A DNA stretch of 27,741 nucleotides from JAGLQQ01 sp043806135. Lineage in GTDB: Bacteria > Omnitrophota > Gorgyraeia > B26-G9. Shown piece by piece: positions 21,578 to 27,741 of this stretch. The stretch covers positions 1-27,741 of the forward strand of contig JAZDHG010000082.1 of NCBI GenBank assembly GCA_043806135.1. The letters run 5' to 3'. A model generated the notes under the pieces. That model saw nothing but the letters and a program-made list of their open reading frames with translations. It was not told the DNA's origin and made no database searches. How positions within the stretch are numbered: the stretch's first letter is position 1; every line of letters begins with the position of its first letter. A program made the translations under genes and the position numbers.

Positions 21578-22578
21578 TTTTTTAACACCTGTCTGATTTT
21601 TTCCATAACCTCATCCGGGGTAATCTTTTTCATACAAGGCCCCGGCCCCTTTACCTTACAGCTGCCGCCGTTCGGCCCAGGATAGCAGGGCATACATTCC
21701 ATATCCGCCCGGGAATTGGCTATATACTCTTTATGAAAGAAAGGGTAAATAAACTCCCTGTCTGTAGCCCCATATAAACCGACTGTGGGTATTCCCATGC
21801 AGCTGGCCAAATGAAGAAAACTCGTATCAGGGCCTATGAATAAATCCATATTATGAATAAGCACGGAAGATTCATCTATCGTACTATTATCGATAAGTGA
21901 AACTGCTTTAGAAGAAATTCTTTGTTTGCATTGTTTTTCCCACTCACTTACACCTGTCTTGCCGATAAAGAATATCTTTGCTTTAAATTCTTCGGTCAAT
22001 GTATCTACCAGGCTGTTCCAGTGTTCAATGGGCCAACATTTAAGCGCCCAACCGGCCAAAGGTAAGATGCAAACCTTAAAGGTATTTTCAGTTACTTTAT
22101 TGGTCAAAAAAAGCTGATTTATGTAATTTATCTGCTTATCAGAAAACTTAAATTCATATTTAGGTTCTTTTGCATCGATTCCCAGTTTTGAGATAAGCCT
22201 AATGTACTTTTGGGCCACATGATAAGTATTATCACGAACATCACTTTTCTTAAGCTTTAGCATTGCAGGAATATTGAAGAAATAATACATCTGCATATCT
22301 CTGAGTATTAGACTTAAGTCAAATTTACGCCAGCGGATATTTTTTATAAAACTTAAATACCCTCTTATTCCTTTATCTTCACCATGCTTATCAAAGATTA
22401 TAAGCTCGTCAACGCCTGCAACCACCTCTACTAACTGAGCAGATTTTTTTGAGGTTACAAAGCTGATCCGTGCATCAGGATATGCTTGGCGTAAAGGATA
22501 TACCACAGCAAGGTCATAGCAGACATCTCCGATATTACTGTGGCCGAATATTAATATATTTTTATAATTTTTTGCCAT
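21574..22578 (-). CDS. Glycosyltransferase family 9 (heptosyltransferase-like)
   Basis: A 334-residue cytoplasmic enzyme of family GT9, which adds ADP-heptose or related sugars to lipopolysaccharide core. The N-terminal fold shows ILIFGHSNIGDVCYDLAVV (near 8-26) and the C-terminal donor-binding half shows LPLAGWALKCWPIEHWNSLV (about 172-191), MDLFIGPDTSFLHLASCMGI (the G-P-D-T/S-x-x-x-H-x-A motif, about 247-266) and VGLYGATDREF. A cysteine-rich end (MECMPCYPGPNGGSCKVKGPGPC) is also seen in many GT9 proteins from anaerobes. It is upstream of and coupled to the hydrolase gene. No other LPS genes are in the window, so the acceptor is unknown. Confidence 0.9.
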   Translation of the reverse strand: MAKNYKNILIFGHSNIGDVCYDLAVVYPLRQAYPDARISFVTSKKSAQLVEVVAGVDELIIFDKHGEDKGIRGYLSFIKNIRWRKFDLSLILRDMQMYYFFNIPAMLKLKKSDVRDNTYHVAQKYIRLISKLGIDAKEPKYEFKFSDKQINYINQLFLTNKVTENTFKVCILPLAGWALKCWPIEHWNSLVDTLTEEFKAKIFFIGKTGVSEWEKQCKQRISSKAVSLIDNSTIDESSVLIHNMDLFIGPDTSFLHLASCMGIPTVGLYGATDREFIYPFFHKEYIANSRADMECMPCYPGPNGGSCKVKGPGPCMKKITPDEVMEKIRQVLKK

Positions 22579-22706
22579 AAAAAGCTTTCTTATTGAATAT
22601 GTTAATATAGTTTAACCTTCCTCCATGAAGTTGTCAAATAAAACACTTGTTAGAAATTTAACATATACTAATACATGCAATATTATGAGGAAGGATTTTT
22701 CATTAT

Positions 22707-22724
22707 TTGGAAAGATTTTTCCAA
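22707..22724. promoter_or_regulatory. Dyad TTGGAAA-N4-TTTCCAA, possible activator site
   Basis: Perfect 7-bp arms with a 4-bp centre, about 125 bp upstream of the sigma-54-type promoter at 22831-22845. That is the usual distance of an enhancer-binding protein site. Confidence 0.45.
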
Positions 22725-22830
22725 AATTTTTCAAAATCATGAATTTGTTTTCTTAGCATCTTTTAGAGCTGTCGCAACCAGTTGTTTTTAAATCAGTTAT
22801 GTAAGCATTTTTCTGAAATCAATTCTATTT

Positions 22831-22845
22831 TGGCATGTAATTTGC
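22831..22845 (+). promoter_or_regulatory. Sigma-54-type promoter
   Basis: TGGCAT-N5-TTGC matches the -24/-12 consensus TGGCAC-N5-TTGC at 9 of 10 fixed positions, with the right spacing. Transcription would start near 22857, 50 bases before the lipoprotein ATG. Confidence 0.6.
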
Positions 22846-22908
22846 GTATTAAATTTAAAGAGCATTTCAGATCCATAACCCTTAACCCCTAAAAGGAGGA
22901 AGAAGTTT

Positions 22909-23232
22909 ATGAATAAAAAAATAGTCTCATTGTTAATAGTAACTGCATTTGTTTTAACCTTGAGCGGCTGTGCTTCCCTGACATCTAGGATTAACCGTCT
23001 TTCTATTAATATGCATAAGGATGAGGTCAGAGCACTTTTCGGAAACAATTTTACCGCTAAAGCTTCCAAAGTTGATCCTAATGGTAATGTGATGGACTTA
23101 TGGGAATTCTTTGACGCAAAGCAAAAGAAAACCTATCAGATCTTCTTTCTCAATGATAAGGTTTCGCAATGGGGCAAACGCGAAGATCTTAAGTCTTTCC
23201 CTGAACTGCATGCGCCCACTTACAACCCCTAA
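22909..23232 (+). CDS. Small BamE/SmpA-like lipoprotein
   Basis: A 107-residue predicted lipoprotein. The signal (KK, hydrophobic stretch) ends in LTLSGC, a good lipobox, with the modified Cys at 21. The rest resembles the SmpA/BamE fold: INMHKDEVRALFGNNFTAKA, then NVMDLWEFFDAKQKKTYQIF and FLNDKVSQWGK. AAGGAGG lies 9 bases before the ATG. It shares the motif order of the lipoprotein at 16864 (M-x-x-x-x-V-x-x-L-W/F-G ... W-x-F/Y ... F-x-x-x-x-x-x-W) but lacks its Met/Gln-rich tail. It appears to be a single-gene unit behind a sigma-54-type promoter and ends at a perfect terminator. The function is unknown. Confidence 0.78.
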   Translation: MNKKIVSLLIVTAFVLTLSGCASLTSRINRLSINMHKDEVRALFGNNFTAKASKVDPNGNVMDLWEFFDAKQKKTYQIFFLNDKVSQWGKREDLKSFPELHAPTYNP

Positions 23233-23249
23233 GTTCAGATTTAAAAATC

Positions 23250-23282
23250 AAAAGGACAGCATTTAAAATGCTGTCCTTTTTT
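23250..23282. terminator. Perfect bidirectional terminator
   Basis: AAAAGGACAGCATTT (23250-23264) and its exact complement (23266-23280) are separated by a single A and followed by further T. It lies between the convergent lipoprotein and chemoreceptor genes and suits both. Confidence 0.9.
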
Positions 23283-23307
23283 ATTTCCGATTATTTTGTT
23301 ATTATAA

Positions 23308-25317
23308 TTAAAGCTTAAATTTATTAACCAAAGTCCTCAATCCTACGGCCATTTGCGAAAGATCCTGAGCACTTGCAGTCATTTCCTGCATTGAAGCTGT
23401 AATACCATGCATCGAGTTTGTGGAATCTTCAATTGAATCAACGGTCTCATGGGAAAATTTAGTCCCTTTTTTAATAGTCTCATCTACTCTCTGAGTATAT
23501 TTAAGCTGTGCATTACTCGCATCGTTTATAAACTGCGCCTGCAATGCTGAGAATTCCGCAGCTTTTAATATTTCCTTAAGACCGACGCTTACCGCATTTA
23601 TTATTATTTGCCCCTCATCAACTGCCGTAGTCGCTGTTTTTACCGATTCAACTGCCTGCGAAGTTTCCGTTTGAATCGAGCGGATAAGTAACGCTATCTG
23701 CTTGGCTGCCTGCGATGAGCTATCCGCAAGTTTACGCACTTCTTCCGCTACAACCGCAAAACCGCGTCCTGATTCTCCCGCCCTGGCTGCCTCAATTGCC
23801 GCATTAAGTGATAACATGTTTGTCTGGCTCGAAATTCCGGTAATAACATCTACAATCCGCCCTATTTCCGTCGAGCGTGTTCCCAATAAACCTACTATCT
23901 TAGATATCTCCGCAGCAACTGTAATTATACGAGTTGTTCTCTCCACAGCCTCTTTAGCGGAACTCATACCTTCTTTGGCCAAATCAGAAGTTTTCATTGA
24001 AGACGTTGCACCTTCACCTGCATTCTTAGCTGCTTCTTTGAGTGATTGCACCATCTGCAGAATAATCTCGGTAGCCTCCTCTGTGCCCTTTACCTGATTG
24101 GTAACCCCTGCACTCATTCTCTGGAATATTGTGGATATTTCCTCAGTAGATGCATTGATCTCCTGAGAAGTACTTGAAAGCATTTCAGAAAGCGAATTAA
24201 CTTTTTCAGAAACATCTCGTACTTTAATAAGCATTGATTGCAGGGAATCCATAAATTTGTTGAACTGTTTTGCCATTTCACCGACCTCATCATTAGATTC
24301 CACCTTCAGTCTTTTAGTAAGGTCTCCGCTCTGATCCGCTAAAACCGCCATTACATCAACAATAGACTGTATAGGACGAGTGATGCCGTTTGACATGCGT
24401 AAAGCCATTAAAACAACCCCCACCAGCACAAGGCAGCCTAACCCCAGAATTATCCCTAATATCTGCCTGGAACTTTGCATCAGCTCTTGAACAGGCAGGG
24501 TTATAGCAACTGACCATTGCTGTTTAGGATACGGTACATAGAATACATATTTACGCACATTTTCGTACGTATATACCCCGATGCCTCTGTCGCCGGAAAT
24601 CATTTTTTTCACAATTTCGACCATTTCACGGCTATCATTCTTACTCAGATTTTCCTTGAAGATTTTTTCTTTTTTAGGGTGAGCGATCACCACTCCGCTT
24701 TTATTAATAATATACCCATAACCTGTCTGTCCGGTTGTGATCTCATCGACAAAAATCGTAACCTTTTTTACATCTATCTGAACTAATAGAAGACCCTTTT
24801 TAACTCCCCTATCATCAACTATCTGCACGGCATATTCAATCACAGGCACAGACAGAACTTCCGAGACTATTATATTACTGTTAAAAATATCCTGAGACTT
24901 TAATGCCTCTTGCATCCATGGGTATTTTGCGAAATCTAAACGCATTTTCTGCGTTTTATCAGTGCTTATGACCTCATTTCCATTCAGGTCTACAATGCGG
25001 ATCGATAATATATAAGAATTATCATTAGAGTACTTTTTAAATCGCTGCAAAATAGGGGAAAGATCCTGATCAAACTCCTTAAACATATAAACCATACGGG
25101 AATCAGGCATACGGCTAAGCTCACGCACATTGCTCTGGACAACACCAAGGAAAAAATCTATCTGCTCAACCGATTTATCCGCAATGCTGATCAATTGCTG
25201 CCTGGCTTGATCAATAAGGGCATTTGAAGCATTGTAAAATGCCGCCGCTCCCACGATAAGCAAGGGTACAAGTGACAGTAAAAAATATGACAGTAGCAGC
25301 TTAATTTTTATCTTCAT
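23308..25317 (-). CDS. Methyl-accepting chemotaxis protein (Cache sensor)
   Basis: A 669-residue inner-membrane chemoreceptor. Helix 1 is at residues 8-28, followed by a periplasmic double-Cache-like domain (about 35-280; e.g. VRIVDLNGNEVISTD, GYGYIINKSGVVIAHPKKEK, SVAITLPV), helix 2 near 286-306, a HAMP domain (SNGITRPIQSIVDVM... NDEVGEMAKQFNKF, about 308-362) and the long signalling coiled coil. The hairpin tip that contacts CheA/CheW is clear: GISSQTNMLSLNAAIEAARA then GESGRGFAVVAEEVRKLAD. No C-terminal CheR-tethering pentapeptide is present. AAGGG lies 6 bases before the ATG. Cache domains bind small amino or organic acids; the ligand cannot be told. No che genes are nearby. Confidence 0.95.
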   Translation of the reverse strand: MKIKIKLLLSYFLLSLVPLLIVGAAAFYNASNALIDQARQQLISIADKSVEQIDFFLGVVQSNVRELSRMPDSRMVYMFKEFDQDLSPILQRFKKYSNDNSYILSIRIVDLNGNEVISTDKTQKMRLDFAKYPWMQEALKSQDIFNSNIIVSEVLSVPVIEYAVQIVDDRGVKKGLLLVQIDVKKVTIFVDEITTGQTGYGYIINKSGVVIAHPKKEKIFKENLSKNDSREMVEIVKKMISGDRGIGVYTYENVRKYVFYVPYPKQQWSVAITLPVQELMQSSRQILGIILGLGCLVLVGVVLMALRMSNGITRPIQSIVDVMAVLADQSGDLTKRLKVESNDEVGEMAKQFNKFMDSLQSMLIKVRDVSEKVNSLSEMLSSTSQEINASTEEISTIFQRMSAGVTNQVKGTEEATEIILQMVQSLKEAAKNAGEGATSSMKTSDLAKEGMSSAKEAVERTTRIITVAAEISKIVGLLGTRSTEIGRIVDVITGISSQTNMLSLNAAIEAARAGESGRGFAVVAEEVRKLADSSSQAAKQIALLIRSIQTETSQAVESVKTATTAVDEGQIIINAVSVGLKEILKAAEFSALQAQFINDASNAQLKYTQRVDETIKKGTKFSHETVDSIEDSTNSMHGITASMQEMTASAQDLSQMAVGLRTLVNKFKL

Positions 25318-25346
25318 ACTTTACCCTTCCCTCAATATTTTAGATA

Positions 25347-25463
25347 TTAGTTAATCGGGTATACATATTTCGCATTAGCTGTTTCCTGCGCAAATACTTT
25401 TACCTCAGATACAAAATATAACAAACCAACCGTAATTAAAAATATACTTATAACCTTTTTCAC
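25347..25463 (-). CDS. Tiny predicted secreted peptide (38 aa) upstream of the chemoreceptor
   Basis: The frame starts with GTG at 25463 (AGAGAG 4 bases upstream). It reads MKKVISIFLITVGLLYF then VSEVKVFAQETANAKYVYPIN. This is a near-ideal signal peptide: KK, a hydrophobic core of 12 residues, and a VFA-Q cleavage site, leaving a mature peptide of only 13 residues (QETANAKYVYPIN). It lies 29 bp before the chemoreceptor ATG on the same strand and behind a promoter with a perfect -35. It may be a real small gene, a remnant of a longer exported protein, or a leader. I found no continuation in other frames. Confidence 0.45.
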   Translation of the reverse strand: MKKVISIFLITVGLLYFVSEVKVFAQETANAKYVYPIN

Positions 25464-25537
25464 AAAACTCTCTTTTTTGTTTATCTATAGACACCAAATA
25501 TCTACTAATTAATAACTTAACTGCAATTATATTTATT

Positions 25538-25566
25538 AGTAAAGCATAGTTAAAGAACACTGTCAA
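25538..25566 (-). promoter_or_regulatory. Promoter of the small ORF/chemoreceptor unit
   Basis: Minus strand: TTGACA (25566-25561), 17 bp, TTTACT (25543-25538) preceded by TGC (extended -10). A TATAAT at 25531-25526 lies just downstream with a poor -35 and is an alternative. Confidence 0.55.
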
Positions 25567-25603
25567 CAGCAAAAAATGAAGCTGTAACTTACTGGATAAA
25601 AAA

Positions 25604-26587
25604 CTAATTTATTCTTCCTTTTTTGCGGAAAGTTCGGTCTGCGATCACAGTAATTTCCCGGTCTTTGTCTGCATATTCGCACTTGACAATGCACTCAGTA
25701 TTATCTTTTGTGTCGCTATAGCTTGCACATATTCTGGAAGCTTCCTCAAGATGTTCCTTAGCATCAGGCCCGACAAGCAGACAGACAGGACCTGGGACTT
25801 CCTCAGTCCTTAACAGGAATGAATTTTCAATGATGAATTTTTCAATGATACCGTTTTCCAGTTCATCCCTGCCGACAATAAGTTTAGAGTGTTCAGAAAC
25901 ACGGAAATGTCTTCCAAAGCGCAATAACTGCAGTTCAAAATAATCAGGATCAACATTGTGCTCAAGCAATTCTTTTAATCTATCAGAAAAAGCTCTGTCC
26001 GTAAGCAAGCATCCTCCGGCAGGATTAGGATATTCTCGAACATTAAACTCTCTCGCTAAGGATATCTGCCTTTTTCTTGAGCGCCCTTGGATATCAAGCA
26101 GGGCCTGCCGATTCAGCTGTCCCCTTCTCTCCGGCTCTGTCTCATCCAAAAATTTCGCACTCAAGGGGCGCACTATATATTTTTCATATCCTGAGGTCTT
26201 GGCAACGATATCAAGTGACTGGCGATTCTGCGACATGGGCCTTTCATTAAGCACTTCACCTGTAAAGATAAAATCAAATCCGCTGCTATCCATTAACTGG
26301 CCGGCTATTTTAAGCATTAAAGCATGACAGTCTATGCAGGGATTCATCGTTTTACCGTAGCCGTGGGGAGGATTTTTAACTATCCGGAAATGATCCTCTG
26401 TAAAATCTTTGACAATAAGAGGGATATTCAGTTCCTTTGCCGCTTTTTTGGCAGGCTGAGCACTGAAAAAAGGGCACGTAAATGAAAGGCCTGTCACTTC
26501 GATACCCTGACTCTGTATAACCTTAACAGCAAGGATACTGTCAAGGCCTCCGGACAGCAAACCAATAGCCCGCGCTGTTTTTCCCAT
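25604..26587 (-). CDS. ThiI/MnmA-like PP-loop protein, possible RNA thiolation enzyme
   Basis: A 327-residue cytoplasmic protein. The N-terminus has the PP-loop ATP pyrophosphatase motif LLSGGLDSILAVK (near 9-21), and a Cys pair in MNPCIDCHALM (near 80-90) as in thiolating PP-loop enzymes, plus FIFTGEVLNERPMSQNR (near 104-120) and GGCLLTDRAFS (near 193-203) with a third Cys. The last 100 residues (RFGRHFRVSEHSKLIVGRDE, then EEVPGPVCLLVG) resemble an NFACT-R-like (DUF814) RNA-associated domain. The frame extends upstream to a GTG at 26662 within a dispersed repeat; ATG at 26587 (AGGT 7 bases upstream) begins the homology. Probable role: sulfur insertion into tRNA; the target base cannot be stated. 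Confidence 0.78.
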   Translation of the reverse strand: MGKTARAIGLLSGGLDSILAVKVIQSQGIEVTGLSFTCPFFSAQPAKKAAKELNIPLIVKDFTEDHFRIVKNPPHGYGKTMNPCIDCHALMLKIAGQLMDSSGFDFIFTGEVLNERPMSQNRQSLDIVAKTSGYEKYIVRPLSAKFLDETEPERRGQLNRQALLDIQGRSRKRQISLAREFNVREYPNPAGGCLLTDRAFSDRLKELLEHNVDPDYFELQLLRFGRHFRVSEHSKLIVGRDELENGIIEKFIIENSFLLRTEEVPGPVCLLVGPDAKEHLEEASRICASYSDTKDNTECIVKCEYADKDREITVIADRTFRKKGRIN

Positions 26588-26641
26588 AATATTACCTGTT
26601 TGATTTAAACTATCAAAAAATCTTTTAGCAGCATTCTTGTC

Positions 26642-26683
26642 TTGTCCTGCAATAGTTGACACTTTTTTTGGTTACTAATAGTT
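26642..26683. repeat. Dispersed intergenic repeat, short copy
   Basis: TTGTCCTGCAATAGTTG, ACACTTTTTTT and GGTTACTAATAGTT follow directly after one another. The copy at 5511-5630 has the same blocks in the same order with inserted DNA between them. Both copies lie just upstream of a minus-strand gene. Confidence 0.75.
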
Positions 26684-26764
26684 ACATAAAAACACTATTC
26701 ATTGATTTAAAAAAATACTTTTAACTCGCTTTTTCACTTTTACTTTTTACTTAAACTCGTAATT

Positions 26765-26870
26765 TATAATTTGTCATTCATAATTTATTTTTCGTCCCTC
26801 ACCCTAACGAGCAACGCAAGTGATCGTCCATCTTCTGTCTTCTGTTCTCTGTCGACAGTAGACTGGCTTC
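26765..26870 (-). repeat. Mosaic intergenic repeats downstream of greA
   Basis: On the minus strand: AGAACAGAAGACAGAAGATG, GACGAT, GTGAGGGACGA, AAATTATGAATGACAAATTA and AAATTACGAGTTT. The GAGGGACGA, AAATTATGArT and AAATTACGwGTTT words recur on the other side of greA (27480-27620). Confidence 0.6.
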
Positions 26871-26872
26871 TA

Positions 26873-27343
26873 TTATCTGTTTATTTCCAAAATTTCAATG
26901 GTCATCATTCCCGCAGGGATCCTAACCAGTACGACATCGCCTGCTTTATGGCCGAGAATACCCTGCCCCAAAGGCGAAGTGACTGATATTTTATTTTTAC
27001 TGAAATCCGCTTCTGCCTCAGAAACAATCATATATTCTTCTATTTCGTTGTCACTGACAACGCGTATTTTTACTTTAGCGCCAAGCAGGACTTTATCCTT
27101 ATCAATATTCTCATTATCTATGATCCGGGCATGGCTAAGCGTAGCCTCAAGCTCAGATATACGCCTTTCATTTAAAGACATCGCTTCCTTTGCCGCGTGA
27201 TACTCAGCATTTTCCTTTAAATCTCCGAGCGCTCTGGCTTTTTCAATAGCATCTGATATTTCCCGGCGTTTTCCTTTTTTTAAAAGTTCATACTCTTTTT
27301 TGAACGCTTCATAACCGTCTCTTGTTAAAAACACATCTTTCAT
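26873..27343 (-). CDS. greA: Transcription elongation factor GreA
   Basis: GreA rescues backtracked RNA polymerase by stimulating transcript cleavage. The 156-residue length is normal (158 in E. coli). The N-terminal coiled coil holds the acidic tip motif ARALGDLKENAEYHAAKE (near 36-53), with the conserved D-L-x-E-N that reaches the polymerase active site. The C-terminal FKBP-like domain has VLLGAKVKIRVV, SVTSPLGQGILGHKAGDVV and ends in ILEI. GAGGTG lies 8 bases before the ATG. It is flanked on both sides by mosaic repeat DNA and looks monocistronic. Confidence 0.97.
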   Translation of the reverse strand: MKDVFLTRDGYEAFKKEYELLKKGKRREISDAIEKARALGDLKENAEYHAAKEAMSLNERRISELEATLSHARIIDNENIDKDKVLLGAKVKIRVVSDNEIEEYMIVSEAEADFSKNKISVTSPLGQGILGHKAGDVVLVRIPAGMMTIEILEINR

Positions 27344-27412
27344 CTATAATCACCTCTTTGTTAAGAATCACAAGTCGCCCGTCACAAGACACAAGTAGTT
27401 TATTAATAGTTC

Positions 27413-27430
27413 ATCAGCTCATAAGCTGAT
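27413..27430. repeat. Short hairpin upstream of greA
   Basis: ATCAGCT (27413-27419) and AGCTGAT (27424-27430) with a 4-base loop. There is no T tract, so a terminator is not supported. It is next to ACTTGTG-type repeats at 27361-27400. Confidence 0.4.
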
Positions 27431-27479
27431 CTGTTCCTGCGTCTTTCGGTATCCTATTAATCGTGCTTTAACGCGTAAA

Positions 27480-27620
27480 CCCGCAAACACGTAATTTGTA
27501 ACTCATAATTTATCACTAATAACTAATAACTTATTTCGCGTCTATCGTCCCTCGTCCTTCTTCCGTCATCCTTCAGTCTCTCGCTACTTAATTTCAAGCT
27601 ATCAGCCATTAGCTATAAGC
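27480..27620 (-). repeat. Mosaic intergenic repeats upstream of greA
   Basis: On the minus strand a 54-bp stretch (27615-27562) repeats the modules of 16653-16688 and 16739-16756 but lacks the intervening 50 bp. GGACGAGGGACGATAGACG, then TAAGTTATTAGTTATTAGTG and AAATTATGAGTTACAAATTA follow. A related area lies at 27640-27687 (AGTCTAAAAGTCTAAG). Confidence 0.75.
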
Positions 27621-27687
27621 TAATCCACATCTTGTATCTGTTGTCTTCTAATCACTATACTCTTAGACTTTTAGACTATTAAACTAT

Positions 27688-27741
27688 TTATCTTTTAAAT
27701 TCCGTAATATGCTGCCACCATTTACTGCTGTCCCATTTTTT
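27688..27741 (-). CDS. C-terminal 17 codons of an unidentified gene (partial)
   Basis: The minus strand is open from the window edge to TAA at 27690-27688 and ends KKWDSSKWWQHITEFKR. The Trp/basic-rich end looks like a real protein C-terminus, but it is too short to identify. The position upstream of greA on the same strand would fit an operon neighbour, though about 340 bp of repeat DNA separates them. Confidence 0.35.
   Translation of the reverse strand, partial: KKWDSSKWWQHITEFKR

Noticed and set aside
23702..24097. 131-codon plus-strand frame inside the chemoreceptor
   Set aside because: It is an antisense shadow of the Ala-rich signalling coiled coil.

Overview
The window reads as a chromosomal segment of a Gram-negative, anaerobe-like environmental bacterium with low to moderate GC. 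Outer-membrane biology is indicated by opgG/opgH periplasmic glucan genes, type II secretion minor pseudopilins, two BamE-like lipoproteins, an ExbB/ExbD pair and a GT9 heptosyltransferase-like gene. Housekeeping proteins look like those of a deep-branching lineage. Candidatus Omnitrophota is my best guess, but no rRNA is present and this is inference from gene style only.

Layout. 1-1.3 kb: pta (partial), coaD and rsmD on the minus strand. 1.4-4.3 kb: a minus-strand type II secretion/pseudopilus operon (gspJ, gspK, gspL/pilMN-like), with a strong promoter that predicts a leaderless gspJ mRNA. 4.4-6.4 kb: exbB/tolQ, exbD/tolR, a small winged-helix gene and cutA. 6.8-9.6 kb: uvrA with its own promoter.

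9.67-12.08 kb is the accessory part. Two inverted arms of about 230 bp, each predicted to form three stem-loops, bracket an AT-rich cassette. The cassette is itself bounded by 15-bp inverted repeats (14/15 identical). It carries an excisionase-like HTH gene, a small four/five-cysteine zinc-ribbon-like gene and a membrane-anchored 375-residue protein I do not recognise; no recombinase is visible. This is the best candidate for an undescribed element. One stem-loop differs between the arms by three compensatory base-pair changes.

12.1-16.4 kb: a 5'-truncated GT4 glycosyltransferase remnant, then opgG-opgH on the plus strand. 16.4-18.1 kb: a structured intergenic block, a mosaic of short intergenic repeats, a BamE-like lipoprotein with a consensus leaderless promoter, and a HEAT-repeat protein. 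18.3-20.7 kb: an exported EEP-type nuclease carrying a ComEA-like HhH tail, then two half-YeeE/YedE sulfur transporters behind an ArsR-like dyad. 20.8-22.6 kb (minus): an alpha/beta hydrolase translationally coupled to a GT9 glycosyltransferase. 22.6-25.6 kb: a BamE-like lipoprotein behind a sigma-54-type promoter, converging on a Cache-type chemoreceptor that is preceded by a tiny signal-peptide ORF. 25.6-27.7 kb: a ThiI-like PP-loop protein, greA and the last codons of an unidentified gene, with long stretches of dispersed repeats around greA.

Repeated themes are extended -10 promoters (TGn) with 17-bp spacers, a mixture of Shine-Dalgarno and probable leaderless starts, and intergenic regions built from recurring short DNA 'words' whose function is unknown. 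No rRNA, tRNA or CRISPR array was seen.
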